A stretch of 26,838 bases of DNA from JBGSWL01 sp041752455 (GTDB lineage: Bacteria > Pseudomonadota > Alphaproteobacteria > Rhizobiales > Rhizobiaceae): contig JBGSWL010000102.1 of the NCBI GenBank assembly GCA_041752455.1, positions 1-26,838 on the forward strand. The letters run 5' to 3'. Positions 1 through 7,058 of this stretch are shown in pieces (position 1 is the stretch's first letter; each line of letters opens with the position of its first letter). The notes under the pieces were generated by a model. That model was not told the DNA's origin. It saw nothing but the letters and a program-made list of their open reading frames with translations, and ran no database searches. Made by a program: the position numbers and the translations under genes.

Positions 1-447
1 GCCTTTGTCGCCGGCTTGCGTGCATCCGCCTGCCGATCGGAAACAAGGCCGGCAACATCTAACCGATACGGCCGCCGAAGCACCGCTCGAAGGTAGACAT
101 TGATCGCGTGATGCATCCTGCGTTTAGTCGCTGCGAACGGACTCTTGGCAAAACCGGTGAACCCCACGCGCTGGCATTGAAAGCCGCTTACCTTCACTCC
201 GTTCGGCGTGGTTGAATTGTCCGGTTGATTGCCGCAAGTTCTTTCGGCGCCAGAAGCAAAGTATTCTGGCCCCGGCAATCGATGCAAAGTTCACCGGGCG
301 CGGACCGGACATGCCGGCCATGGTCGCCGTTTGACGTGACGTTGCCGGATCCGCTCGTCCGGGAGGGTCGGAGACAATACACGCGCGACCGGGCCCGCCG
401 AACAAAGTGGGTACCCCCTTGCCCTAAACCGGTGGTCCGGCTCCTTA
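1..447. other. Unassigned left-edge stretch; possible partial frame on the minus strand
   Basis: No recognisable gene was found here. One minus-strand frame is open from about position 285 to the left edge and beyond (roughly 95 codons). Its only ATG is near 127-129, in the context KRRMHHAINVYLRAVLRRPYR, and it has no convincing ribosome-binding site; GTG and TTG codons upstream could also start it. Other short frames on both strands are equally long and look like noise of GC-rich DNA. The stretch lies just downstream of the terminase gene, where a phage-like operon would continue with a portal gene, but nothing portal-like is readable. Confidence 0.2.
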
Positions 448-1935
448 CTAAGCACGGCGAACTATCGGCTTCCAACTATAAGCTGCACCGTCTTCCATGA
501 CACGTCGGGGATCATAGGCACATGCTCCCACCCGCCACCCGGTGCAAGCTTTGTGGTGGGCGAGTACCTGGCTCAAGGCATCGACCTGGTCGTCGTGGCG
601 CTTGTCGGGGAAGCCCAATAACTCATCGATGAAAGTATCAAGCCAAGCGGCTTTGCGCGGAAACAGCACCACCCCAGCTTCGATCAAAGGCAGAACGCTC
701 AACAACCGGTCGGTTTTGCTGTGCTGACTAAAACAAGGCACTACATACCAATTGTATTTTTGCTGGAGAAGCGTCGCGAGACCAACCCCTTGGAATGCGC
801 CGTCCATAAAGATCACAGATTGTGGATGCCGTCGGCTCATCACTTCGATAGCGGCGATCAGGGCATTGGAGTCAAACCGACCGCGCATCACATCCAGAAC
901 ATAGGTATGTGTGTTGGTATGGGCCGTGGCGATGATGACCGAATAGTCCGCGGTAGGCGAAACCGACATGGCCACATCAACCGACAGGGCGACATTGATG
1001 ATGTGGTTGTCGGTGGGCAGCTTGTCGTAATAGTGCAGATTGTTCGCATTGACGATGCGATGACCCGCATCCGTCGGACGTTGCAAATATTGAGTCGTGA
1101 ACACGCCTTCGCCCATCTGCGCGCGCAACGTCTCAAGCGTCTCAAGACTTTCTCTGCCCGGATGCAGCGCCTCTCCTTTTCTCCAGACCGCTTTTTCGAC
1201 GGAATAGGCGGAAATATCCGTATCCTCCCGCGCGATGGCAGGAAGTGACACCGAATGCCAGCCGGCGATCCCGTCAAGGTTCCCGTATAGGTCGTCTTCG
1301 TGAAGCCGCTGAGCCACCAATACGATCGCACCTGTGTTCTTGTTGTTCAAACGCGAGACGATGGTCGATCGGAAGGTCTCGTTGACTGCCTCTCTCAAGG
1401 TCGGCTGGTAGGCATCCGACGCTTTGAGAGGGTCATCGATGATGATGATGTCGGCCCCTTTGCCGGTTACGGTTCCGGTCATCGAGGTCGCAATGATGTA
1501 CCCGCCTTGGTCGGTCGCGATTACGGATTCTGTTTCTGGCGGAACGATCGAGGATACAAGGTTCGGAAAGACCTCCTTCATCCAAGGCTCGGCAAGCAGT
1601 TTTCTACGGTCACGGGAAAACTGGTTGGCCAAATCCTGATTATAGCTGATACAAAGGATCTTCTTGGACGGATCATGACCGAGGGCATGCAGCGGAAACG
1701 CAACCGAGCACAATCCGCTTTTCCCGCCCCGTGGTGGCAGCGCCAGCCTAAAGCGATTGACCATACCGGCGGTGACTTTCTGTAACACACTGGAGATCAT
1801 TCCGTAGTGCCAGTTGTCGACGAACCCGGTACCAGGATGAAGCGAAACAAAGCACTTTTCGTTGAAGGCTTGAAGGTCCTGTCGGAGAATGGCGGAAACC
1901 ACTTCCTTGAAATCTTGGGATTGGATCGTGTTCAT
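448..1935 (-). CDS. Phage-type terminase large subunit (ATPase plus nuclease)
   Basis: A 495-residue protein of the large terminase family, which in phages cuts concatemeric DNA and drives it into procapsids. The N-terminal ATPase has a Walker A-like PPRGGKS at residues 67-73 and a Walker B IIIIDDP at 163-169. The C-terminal RNase H-like nuclease shows the expected acidic residues: D320 in LSVDVAMS, D378 in IFMDGAFQG, and D448/D449/D452 in the RHDDQVDAL segment. The length is normal and the motifs are intact, so the enzyme looks functional. The ATG overlaps the stop of the upstream DUF5681 gene (ATGA), with AAGGAG ten bases before it, so translation is probably coupled. It is the last gene of a three-gene operon. 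No portal, protease or capsid gene follows within the window, so its packaging substrate is unknown. Family call is firm; biological role is inference. Confidence 0.88.
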   Translation of the reverse strand: MNTIQSQDFKEVVSAILRQDLQAFNEKCFVSLHPGTGFVDNWHYGMISSVLQKVTAGMVNRFRLALPPRGGKSGLCSVAFPLHALGHDPSKKILCISYNQDLANQFSRDRRKLLAEPWMKEVFPNLVSSIVPPETESVIATDQGGYIIATSMTGTVTGKGADIIIIDDPLKASDAYQPTLREAVNETFRSTIVSRLNNKNTGAIVLVAQRLHEDDLYGNLDGIAGWHSVSLPAIAREDTDISAYSVEKAVWRKGEALHPGRESLETLETLRAQMGEGVFTTQYLQRPTDAGHRIVNANNLHYYDKLPTDNHIINVALSVDVAMSVSPTADYSVIIATAHTNTHTYVLDVMRGRFDSNALIAAIEVMSRRHPQSVIFMDGAFQGVGLATLLQQKYNWYVVPCFSQHSKTDRLLSVLPLIEAGVVLFPRKAAWLDTFIDELLGFPDKRHDDQVDALSQVLAHHKACTGWRVGACAYDPRRVMEDGAAYSWKPIVRRA

Positions 1936-2720
1936 GATTTTTGGTCTCCTTTGTCAAGTCGTTGCAGGAATCGAAGAATGATTGCTTGGTCTTCTGCAGC
2001 ATCTGGCTGGTGCCTGGTCTGCGTGTTTTCCCGGGCCGGATCCTCGCCGTAGCGGATGGCATCGGCCAATGCCCGGAGGTCACCCTTGGCCGCCTTGGTC
2101 ACAAGACTTCGGATAGCCACCTGGAGCACCTTCATCTTCCGCTTCCGGCCCGCTTCCTGGACCGAGATGGATCGTTCCAACTCCTCGCGGACAATGGCGG
2201 CAAGGTCGGGCAGGCCGCGGCGCTTGCCCTTGGGATTGCCGGACAGGCCCTTCCTGAACCGGCTGTGTTGAGGTGGCTTGCCATAGCCCACCTCATAGGC
2301 CGGTAGCGCGCCCGTAGCCGTCATGCCAGCCGCTACGCTTAGGGTGCCGGAAAAGCCTATGGTGCCGCCCTCCGGGCTGTCTGCATCCGGCGCATCGGGT
2401 TTTTCCGGCGTGTCCGATTTGGCGAATTGTGTCGCCATCGCCTTGGCCGGTTCGGCCAACATCGCATCCGTCGCAGCGGGTGATGGTGGCAGCGTGCCGC
2501 CTGTGCGCGCCTTGCGGGGAAGGGTGATGATCATCGCCTTGGTGCTGGCGCTACCGGTACCCTTGCCCATAGCCTTGCCCGTTCCCGGCGCCGATCCGGC
2601 CTGTGCGGCCGATGCCGGGCCATGATTTTGGGCTATCGGCGTGATCGTGTCTGGCTTGACTCCGCTCTGCGGGATGCCGTTTGGCGCGCTATCACCATAC
2701 GTGGTCACTGGCTTTGTCAT
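1932..2720 (-). CDS. DUF5681 domain protein, terminase-associated
   Basis: A 262-residue protein. Residues 1-140 are low-complexity, rich in Ala, Pro, Gly and Thr, and probably disordered. The recognisable part is at about 143-226: YEVGYGKPPQHSRFRKGLSGNPKG followed by a helical segment (residues 171-223) that ends in ALADAIRYGED. This matches the DUF5681 family, whose basic GxSGNPKG stretch is diagnostic. Family members commonly sit directly before terminase genes, so a small-terminase-like or DNA-binding role is plausible but unproven. The start ATG overlaps the methyltransferase stop (ATGA) and has AGGAGAG nine bases upstream. The stop overlaps the terminase start in the same way. The three genes therefore behave as one coupled unit. 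Confidence 0.8.
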   Translation of the reverse strand: MTKPVTTYGDSAPNGIPQSGVKPDTITPIAQNHGPASAAQAGSAPGTGKAMGKGTGSASTKAMIITLPRKARTGGTLPPSPAATDAMLAEPAKAMATQFAKSDTPEKPDAPDADSPEGGTIGFSGTLSVAAGMTATGALPAYEVGYGKPPQHSRFRKGLSGNPKGKRRGLPDLAAIVREELERSISVQEAGRKRKMKVLQVAIRSLVTKAAKGDLRALADAIRYGEDPARENTQTRHQPDAAEDQAIILRFLQRLDKGDQKS

Positions 2721-4102
2721 GGTCGGCTCTCCTCGTCAGGTTTGCCGCAGGCAGTGGCGCGCTGATCGAACGACTCACCTGTTGCCGCGTGTTTCGCGCC
2801 CCGGCCCGTCTCAGCCTGCCAGCGCCGGATCGCCGCATCGACATAGTGCGGATCGATCTCGATCCCCCGACACGCTCGCCCGGTCCGCTCGCAGGCGATC
2901 AACGTCGCGCCACCACCCAGAAACGGATCGAAGACCAGATCGCGACGTCGTGTGACATCGAGAATCGCATCAGCGATCATGGTGACCGGTTTGGGCGTCG
3001 GATGGTCGGCCAGCGCCTCGCGGGCCTCGCTTCCAAGCGCATTGGCACCCGGATAGGACCAGACATTGCTCCGGTTCCTGCCGTGGGCACCAAGCATGAC
3101 ATTGTTGCGATGGCGCGCGCCGCGCCGGCGCGCGACCGCAACCAGCTCATGTTGGGAACGATACAAGCTACCCATGCCGGGGGATGTCTTGGCCCAGACA
3201 CAGACATTGATCAGTTCGAGGCCGTTCCGATCCAGCGCCTGATCCAGCACCCCGAAATGCCGCCAGTCCATGAACACGTAAACAACCGCCTCCGGCGCGG
3301 CGGCATCGGCCAGCACGGCGGTGCTGCCGGCAAGAAAGCCGGCGAACTCCTGCTCCGTCATCTCACCGCTGGCCATGGCGAACTCGCGGTGTCGAATGGC
3401 CCCGCGCCCGCCCACATGACCCTGGACCGGGACATTGTAGGGCGGGTCGGTGATAACCATGGCCGCGGTGCCGGGCGCGATCAGGCGGGCGCATAGATCC
3501 TTTTCACGCATGTCGGTGCAGAGCACCCGGTGATCGGCAAGAACCCAGAGATCACCCGGTTGCGTGACTGGCGGGCGGCTGCGGTCCGGCGCTATGCCTT
3601 GGTCAGTGCAACTGGTTGCACTGGACACATCAGCATCGTCATCGAGCAGGATCAGGTCGATTTCGGCGGTCTCGAAGCCGGTGGTCTCCAGATCGATATC
3701 AAAATGATCGAGGATGACGAATTCGGCGCGCAGCGCATCGCGAACCCATTCCGCATCTTCGGGGATCCGGTTGAGCAGCAAACGCAGTATGCGCAGGTCC
3801 TCGTCTGCAAGGCCTTCCAGCCGGATGGCCCAGACCGTGTCTGCACCTGACTTGCGCAGGGCCTCTACCACAGCGGATCCATCCACGATCCGGTCTTCGC
3901 CGTCCACCAGGACCGGGACGACCTGCCCGTACCGGGCAAGGGCGCTGCCAAGTTTTTCAATCTGCCGCGCCGAATGGCGCCGGACGCCGCTCAGCGTACG
4001 GAGCGTCGCAATCGGTATATGCAGCGTCTTCAACAGTGGTTTCACTGCGTCGGACAGGGCCTTGGTGGGTTTCGTTGGTGTCTTCGTTTGTGTTTTGTAC
4101 AT
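2717..4102 (-). CDS. ParB-domain DNA methyltransferase (beta-class N4/N6)
   Basis: A 461-residue fusion. Residues about 27-115 form a ParB/Srx-like N-terminal nuclease-type domain (IPIATLRTLSGVRRHS, YGQVVPVLVD, IVDGSAVVEAL). Residues about 184-430 form an S-adenosylmethionine-dependent amino-methyltransferase. The catalytic DPPY motif is at 219-222 and the cofactor-binding FDPFLGGGAT motif at 391-400. DPPY preceding FxGxG places it in the beta class (N6-adenine or N4-cytosine). No restriction endonuclease is adjacent, so it is an orphan methylase. This ParB-methylase architecture is common on alphaproteobacterial prophages and integrative elements. It is the first gene of the methylase-DUF5681-terminase operon, preceded by a purine-rich GGGGGGAAG ribosome-binding site. 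The C-terminal 30 residues are unconserved. Target sequence cannot be read from the protein. Confidence 0.88.
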   Translation of the reverse strand: MYKTQTKTPTKPTKALSDAVKPLLKTLHIPIATLRTLSGVRRHSARQIEKLGSALARYGQVVPVLVDGEDRIVDGSAVVEALRKSGADTVWAIRLEGLADEDLRILRLLLNRIPEDAEWVRDALRAEFVILDHFDIDLETTGFETAEIDLILLDDDADVSSATSCTDQGIAPDRSRPPVTQPGDLWVLADHRVLCTDMREKDLCARLIAPGTAAMVITDPPYNVPVQGHVGGRGAIRHREFAMASGEMTEQEFAGFLAGSTAVLADAAAPEAVVYVFMDWRHFGVLDQALDRNGLELINVCVWAKTSPGMGSLYRSQHELVAVARRRGARHRNNVMLGAHGRNRSNVWSYPGANALGSEAREALADHPTPKPVTMIADAILDVTRRRDLVFDPFLGGGATLIACERTGRACRGIEIDPHYVDAAIRRWQAETGRGAKHAATGESFDQRATACGKPDEESRP

Positions 4103-4966
4103 GGACTTCCCCCCCGCGTCTGCAGCTCGCAGAACGGTTTCATTCGGTAATGCTCACAATCAGGAGACAATCTGTGGACGGGGAAATCGTCACACACCGC
4201 TATCGTGACGGTTGAATGCGCCACATGGTGCCCAAAAAGAACTTGATTCGCATTGATAAGTCTAGAGGGAAAATGAAGGCAGGTTGCAAACTTTCAGGAA
4301 TCACATTTTTTGCCGCGACGTCGCCATCGTCGTTGCACGGCAAGGACGGGGAGTAGGGCACTGGCTGGTAATCCCGGCCTTGCCCGGAGGCGATGGGTGC
4401 TCGAAGGATGTCGTCATCAACAAGCTTGCAGTAAAATCCATCGCAAGTATCTGATATGAAATCGCAAGTATTATTTAAAATAATGCTTCAAAATAAGTAC
4501 AGCGATCTGGTCGTCGGCATACGTTGCTGCCCGCGTAGCGACCGGCCGATGGGGTTGATGGTCGGGCGCCACGAGGAGATGGATCAAGGGCAGGCGGCGT
4601 GCACCGGCGGAGATTGTGACAATGGACAGCAGCGCCCGAGGGCTGTCGATATCTTTTGTCCAGAGTTTCAACCGCCCAAAAAACGCGCAATGCCCTGCGC
4701 ATGGGTGGCTGTCTGAGGCGGGCCGGCCAAGGCTGCGCAAGGCTGCGGGGGATACTTTGGACCGCTTTCTTGAAAGCGAGTTCGCGGAAATTGAATTTCG
4801 GCTCCTGCCAAGGGCCTGATCCCGTGCCGCCGAAAACCGTTCCTCGTCTTGATGACATAGCACGATGCAGAGGCCTCGAAACGCGACTGGGGCGGCCTCC
4901 CGCTGTTGCGAAGGAAAACAAAACGGATAACTGCGGGCACGAAACGCCAGCGCCATTCGTGTCCAA
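4103..4966. other. Gene-poor stretch upstream of the methylase operon
   Basis: No convincing gene is present. Long overlapping frames occur on both strands but carry no recognised motif and no good ribosome-binding site. Just upstream of the methylase operon there is a dyad, CGTCAC (4188-4193) and GTGACG (4205-4210), that could be an operator for the operon. Around 4430-4500 the DNA turns AT-rich and holds a two-copy 11-bp direct repeat. The right end merges into the decayed IS66 element. The stretch between about 4500 and 4966 may be mosaic remnant DNA, but no parent gene could be recognised. Confidence 0.4.
4440..4471. repeat. Two copies of ATCGCAAGTAT with a 21-bp period
   Basis: ATCGCAAGTAT occurs at 4440-4450 and again, identically, at 4461-4471. 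The 21-bp period is two helical turns, so both copies face the same side of the helix, as in a tandem operator. The DNA that follows is AT-rich (TTATTTAAAATAA). It lies about 340 bp upstream of the methylase start and no divergent gene is recognised. A regulatory role is inference only. Confidence 0.35.
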
Positions 4967-5134
4967 CTGCTCCTTGAGCGCCAGCGTCATCTGATCCGCA
5001 TCGAGACGCTCGGAATGGCGCGTCAACCGGACACTATGCATTTGCCGGATAATCTCTCAGAGGCGGGAAATCTCGTTGTCGCGATGTTCGACAAGGCCTG
5101 TGACGTCACGCACCCGCTGATGCAGGAAAGCCTG
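4967..5134 (-). pseudogene. tnpC: IS66 transposase (TnpC) N-terminal remnant
   Basis: On the minus strand the frame reads QAFLHQRV..., then HRDNEISRL, a TGA stop at 5057-5059, then EIIRQMHSVRL and ERLDADQMTLALKEQ. The pattern 'HRDNEIxRLREIIRQMQRxxFGRRxERLDxDQ' is the characteristic coiled-coil N-terminus of IS66 transposases. The stop most simply replaces an arginine codon (CGA to TGA). Similarity ends near 4967, and the zinc-binding and DDE catalytic parts are absent. A second frame problem probably lies near 5150, because the expected start cannot be reached without a stop. The identification rests on memory of the family motif. Confidence 0.65.
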
Positions 5135-5205
5135 CCATGGGGCAGATAGTCGAGGTCATGCCGCATAAAAATCGTTCATCAGAATCGGACAAAAAGCCAT
5201 CTATC

Positions 5206-5577
5206 CTAGGCACTAAACCATGTTCTTCCGGCCTTTTGCGGCCGCCGGACCCGCTCCGGCGCACGCCAATCCATGCCTTCGGCCAGCATCGACAGCTGTG
5301 CCGACCTCAGGACCACCCGGCCGCCGCGATCGTCTGCCTGCGGCCATACAAACCTGCCCTGGTCAAAGCGCTTGGTGAACCGACACAAGCCGTTGCCGTC
5401 GGGGAACACGGCCTTGATCAGATTGGCCTTGCGACGACGGAAGGCAATCAGATGGCCCGAGAACGGATCCTCACGCAGCACGCCCTGGACCAGCATGGCG
5501 AACCCGTCCGTGCCTTTGCGCAAGTCGGTGACACCGGCAGCGATGGGGACCTTCACACCCGATGAAAGCATCATCAT
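5206..5577 (-). CDS. tnpB: IS66 accessory protein TnpB (Orf2), altered
   Basis: A 123-residue frame starting MMMLSSGVKV at 5577, whose ATG overlaps the tnpA stop as ATGA, the usual IS66 coupling. It carries the family signature: AAGVTDLRKGTDG (residues about 12-24), QGVLREDPFSGHL, the DGNGLC segment, GRFVWPQ, and AQLSMLAEGMDWRAP near the end. TnpB is needed together with TnpA and TnpC for IS66 transposition; its biochemical role is poorly known. The usual LWWDG motif is AVFPDG here, and about ten residues follow the point where the family normally ends (PQxAG). Given the dead neighbours, the gene is probably relaxed from selection even though the frame is intact. Confidence 0.8.
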   Translation of the reverse strand: MMMLSSGVKVPIAAGVTDLRKGTDGFAMLVQGVLREDPFSGHLIAFRRRKANLIKAVFPDGNGLCRFTKRFDQGRFVWPQADDRGGRVVLRSAQLSMLAEGMDWRAPERVRRPQKAGRTWFSA

Positions 5578-6231
5578 GGTGTCGCCCCTTCCAGAAGCGC
5601 GATCATCGCGCAAATCGCCTCAGGCTCCATATCGCGGGCAAAGCGAACCCGCCGACCGCCCACCAGTTCCACCTCAATTCCACCAGACGGTCTTTCCACG
5701 ATGACAGGACCGGTAGCCGGACTTGCAGCAGGCAACAGGCCTACACCTGACAGTCCGGTCGACCTGTCGTTGACCGTCACCGGCAGGAAAACCGGCTCGG
5801 GCGGAGACGGCGCAAACTCCCGTTTCCAGCGGAACAGCAACGGCGTGTCGATCCCGTATTTGCGGGCCACTCCCGATACCGTCGCGCCCGGTTGCATGGC
5901 TTCGGCCACGATCCGCCTCTTGCCCGAGACACGGAAACTCCGCCGACCGTTCGGCATCGCCTACGCCGAGGGAATATAGCCCGTCGAGGCATCCGCGGTT
6001 TGCCTGTCAGCCAGATGGGTGGCCCTATGGCCAGAGCATCTGCCGCGCCGTTACAGCAACCGGAGCACCGATGCCCTTACCTCACGTCTGAACGTCGCGC
6101 GCCAGCTGCCGAACCGCTGCAACGGCAGGCGGTGCACCGGGCAAGACGCCCTTTGGTTCAAGCCACCTGGCTCCCGGCCTCCGGTGCGAGCGCCAGAATG
6201 CCTCAAGCACAGCGCGCTTCCTGTCCTTCAT
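5574..6231 (-). pseudogene. tnpA: IS66 TnpA (Orf1), frameshifted with two stops
   Basis: The remnant begins at ATG 6229-6231 with MKDRKRAVLEAFWRSH. The match then moves to a second frame with LNQRASCPVHRLPLQRFGSW, so a frameshift lies at about 6165-6190. That second frame continues as RLL, a TAA at 6051-6053 where the family has tyrosine (LLYRRGG), then GYIPSA, a TAG at 5961-5963, and the still-open 127-codon part 5574-5957. The open part keeps the helix-turn-helix region KRRIVAEAMQPGATVSGVARKYG and LLFRWKREF, typical of IS66 TnpA. The long form of the family (Trp/His-rich N-terminus plus 'SYIPSA' linker) is known from other alphaproteobacteria. Automatic annotation would probably call only 5574-5957 as a short TnpA. 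Confidence 0.78.
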
Positions 6232-6350
6232 TCACGACACGATCTTCCCTTCCACAGGCTTCGCCTTGGAACAGAAGATCGAAGCCGCCGCGCCGAGAAC
6301 ATGCGTTCCATCAAAACACGCGGTCCCGATCCCTGCATGCCGATTGGAAA

Positions 6351-6502
6351 TTCCCTGCTCACCTGAAAAAATTCCCTGCTTGTCTTCGGCAGGGAAATCA
6401 TCAGCAAATGCTTGAAATCAGGTGCTTATTGCCGGCAGAACGCGTAGAATGACGACTTCAGACGCAAGTTTTCCCTGAAATTCCCTGCTTATCAGGGAAT
6501 TT
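6351..6502. repeat. TTCCCTG repeat cluster with two hairpins
   Basis: TTCCCTG occurs at 6351-6357, 6372-6378, 6471-6477 and 6481-6487. Its complement CAGGGAA occurs at 6390-6396 and 6493-6499. The last pair sits in a perfect 10-bp inverted repeat: AAATTCCCTG (6478-6487), loop CTTAT, CAGGGAATTT (6493-6502). The pair 6372-6379 / 6389-6396 gives a second 8-bp stem. The + strand hairpin at 6478-6502 is followed by TTGCTGTTC, so a terminator is possible, but no gene reads into it. It may be a repeat family or a recombination site. Confidence 0.55.
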
Positions 6503-6570
6503 TGCTGTTCTTGGCGAGCCAGCCGGCGTTGTTGGAGGCTTGCCGTCCGTCTGGGCCCGTGGAAACGCGT

Positions 6571-6675
6571 GTCGATGTCGATGTCGATGTCGATGTCGAT
6601 GTCGATGTCGGTGTCGGTGTTGGTGGCGGCGGCAGCGGCGGTGGCGGTGGCGGTGGCGTTGGTGGCGGTGGCGGT
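6571..6675. repeat. Hexanucleotide tandem array (GTCGAT, then GGTGGC-like)
   Basis: Six perfect GTCGAT units span 6571-6606, followed by GTCGGT twice, GTTGGT, and a run of GGCGGT/GGTGGC units to about 6675. Such slippage-prone arrays are open in most frames, which explains the artificial frames on both strands here. No gene is believed to contain it. Confidence 0.85.
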
Positions 6676-6776
6676 TTCGTGCCCTCGCGCCTGCCAAGGA
6701 CGTGGGTGCGTTGCTTCATTCAGGACGCATCCCGGCGCGGCACCGGCACCGGCATCGGCAGCCGCTACAGCAACCG

Positions 6777-6832
6777 GTCGGCAAGTCCGCAAGTCCGCAA
6801 GTCGGCAAGTCGGCCAGTCGGCGAGTCGGCCA
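6777..6832. repeat. Octanucleotide tandem array, about seven copies
   Basis: Seven 8-bp units of the form GTCSGCMA run head to tail: GTCGGCAA, GTCCGCAA (twice), GTCGGCAA, GTCGGCCA, GTCGGCGA and GTCGGCCA, followed by a degenerate unit. The period is not a multiple of three, which argues against coding. There are no spacers, so it is not a CRISPR array. Confidence 0.8.
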
Positions 6833-7058
6833 ATCGGGCCGGTCAGGTGCCGGCAGCCATGCGACGAGCGCTTTCGGGAGCGCATAGCGCTTCACCCCGC
6901 GGCGGCCTTTTCTGAAGCGCATGGTGGCGCAGCATCATGGCCGCAGGGAAGGGGTAACGGCATCGGTCGTCTGCCACGATGCCTGTGTTTGTGCAGCCGG
7001 TTTCAACCAACGGACAGCCATGGTCATGATCGCCTAAAGCCAACCGATCCAGCCGGCC

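Larger units (their letters stand above)
4967..6231 (-). mobile_element. Decayed IS66-type insertion sequence
   Basis: Three consecutive leftward reading regions match the tnpA-tnpB-tnpC order of IS66 elements. tnpA (5574-6231) has two in-frame stops and a frameshift. tnpB (5206-5577) is still open. tnpC survives only as an N-terminal scrap (about 4967-5134) with a nonsense codon. The DDE transposase body, normally more than 400 codons, is missing, so the element cannot move by itself. The terminal inverted repeats were not recognised, so the outer limits given here are those of the coding remnants. It lies immediately upstream of the methylase-terminase operon and marks this part as accessory DNA. 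Confidence 0.8.
6232..7058. other. Gene-free repeat-rich stretch
   Basis: No real gene was found between the IS66 remnant and the flavoprotein gene. Several frames on both strands look open for 60-170 codons, but they arise from the hexamer and octamer tandem repeats and encode Val-Asp, Arg-His or Gly runs. The stretch holds, from left to right, the TTCCCTG inverted repeats (6351-6502), the GTCGAT array (6571-6675), GGCACC-type short repeats near 6737-6760 and the octamer array (6777-6832). Nothing is seen from 6840 to 7058. Confidence 0.5.

Noticed and set aside
2681..3496. Plus-strand 271-codon frame opposite the methyltransferase.
   Set aside because: It is antisense to the intact catalytic motifs of the methylase and has no start signal.
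5015..5149. Plus-strand 44-codon frame beginning MARQPDTMHLPDNL with coding-like composition.
   Set aside because: The opposite strand matches the IS66 TnpC N-terminus (HRDNEISRL, EIIRQM, ERLDADQM), so the plus frame is its shadow.
6777..6832. Octamer array considered as a CRISPR.
   Set aside because: Units are 8 bp, head to tail, without spacers, and no cas gene is nearby.
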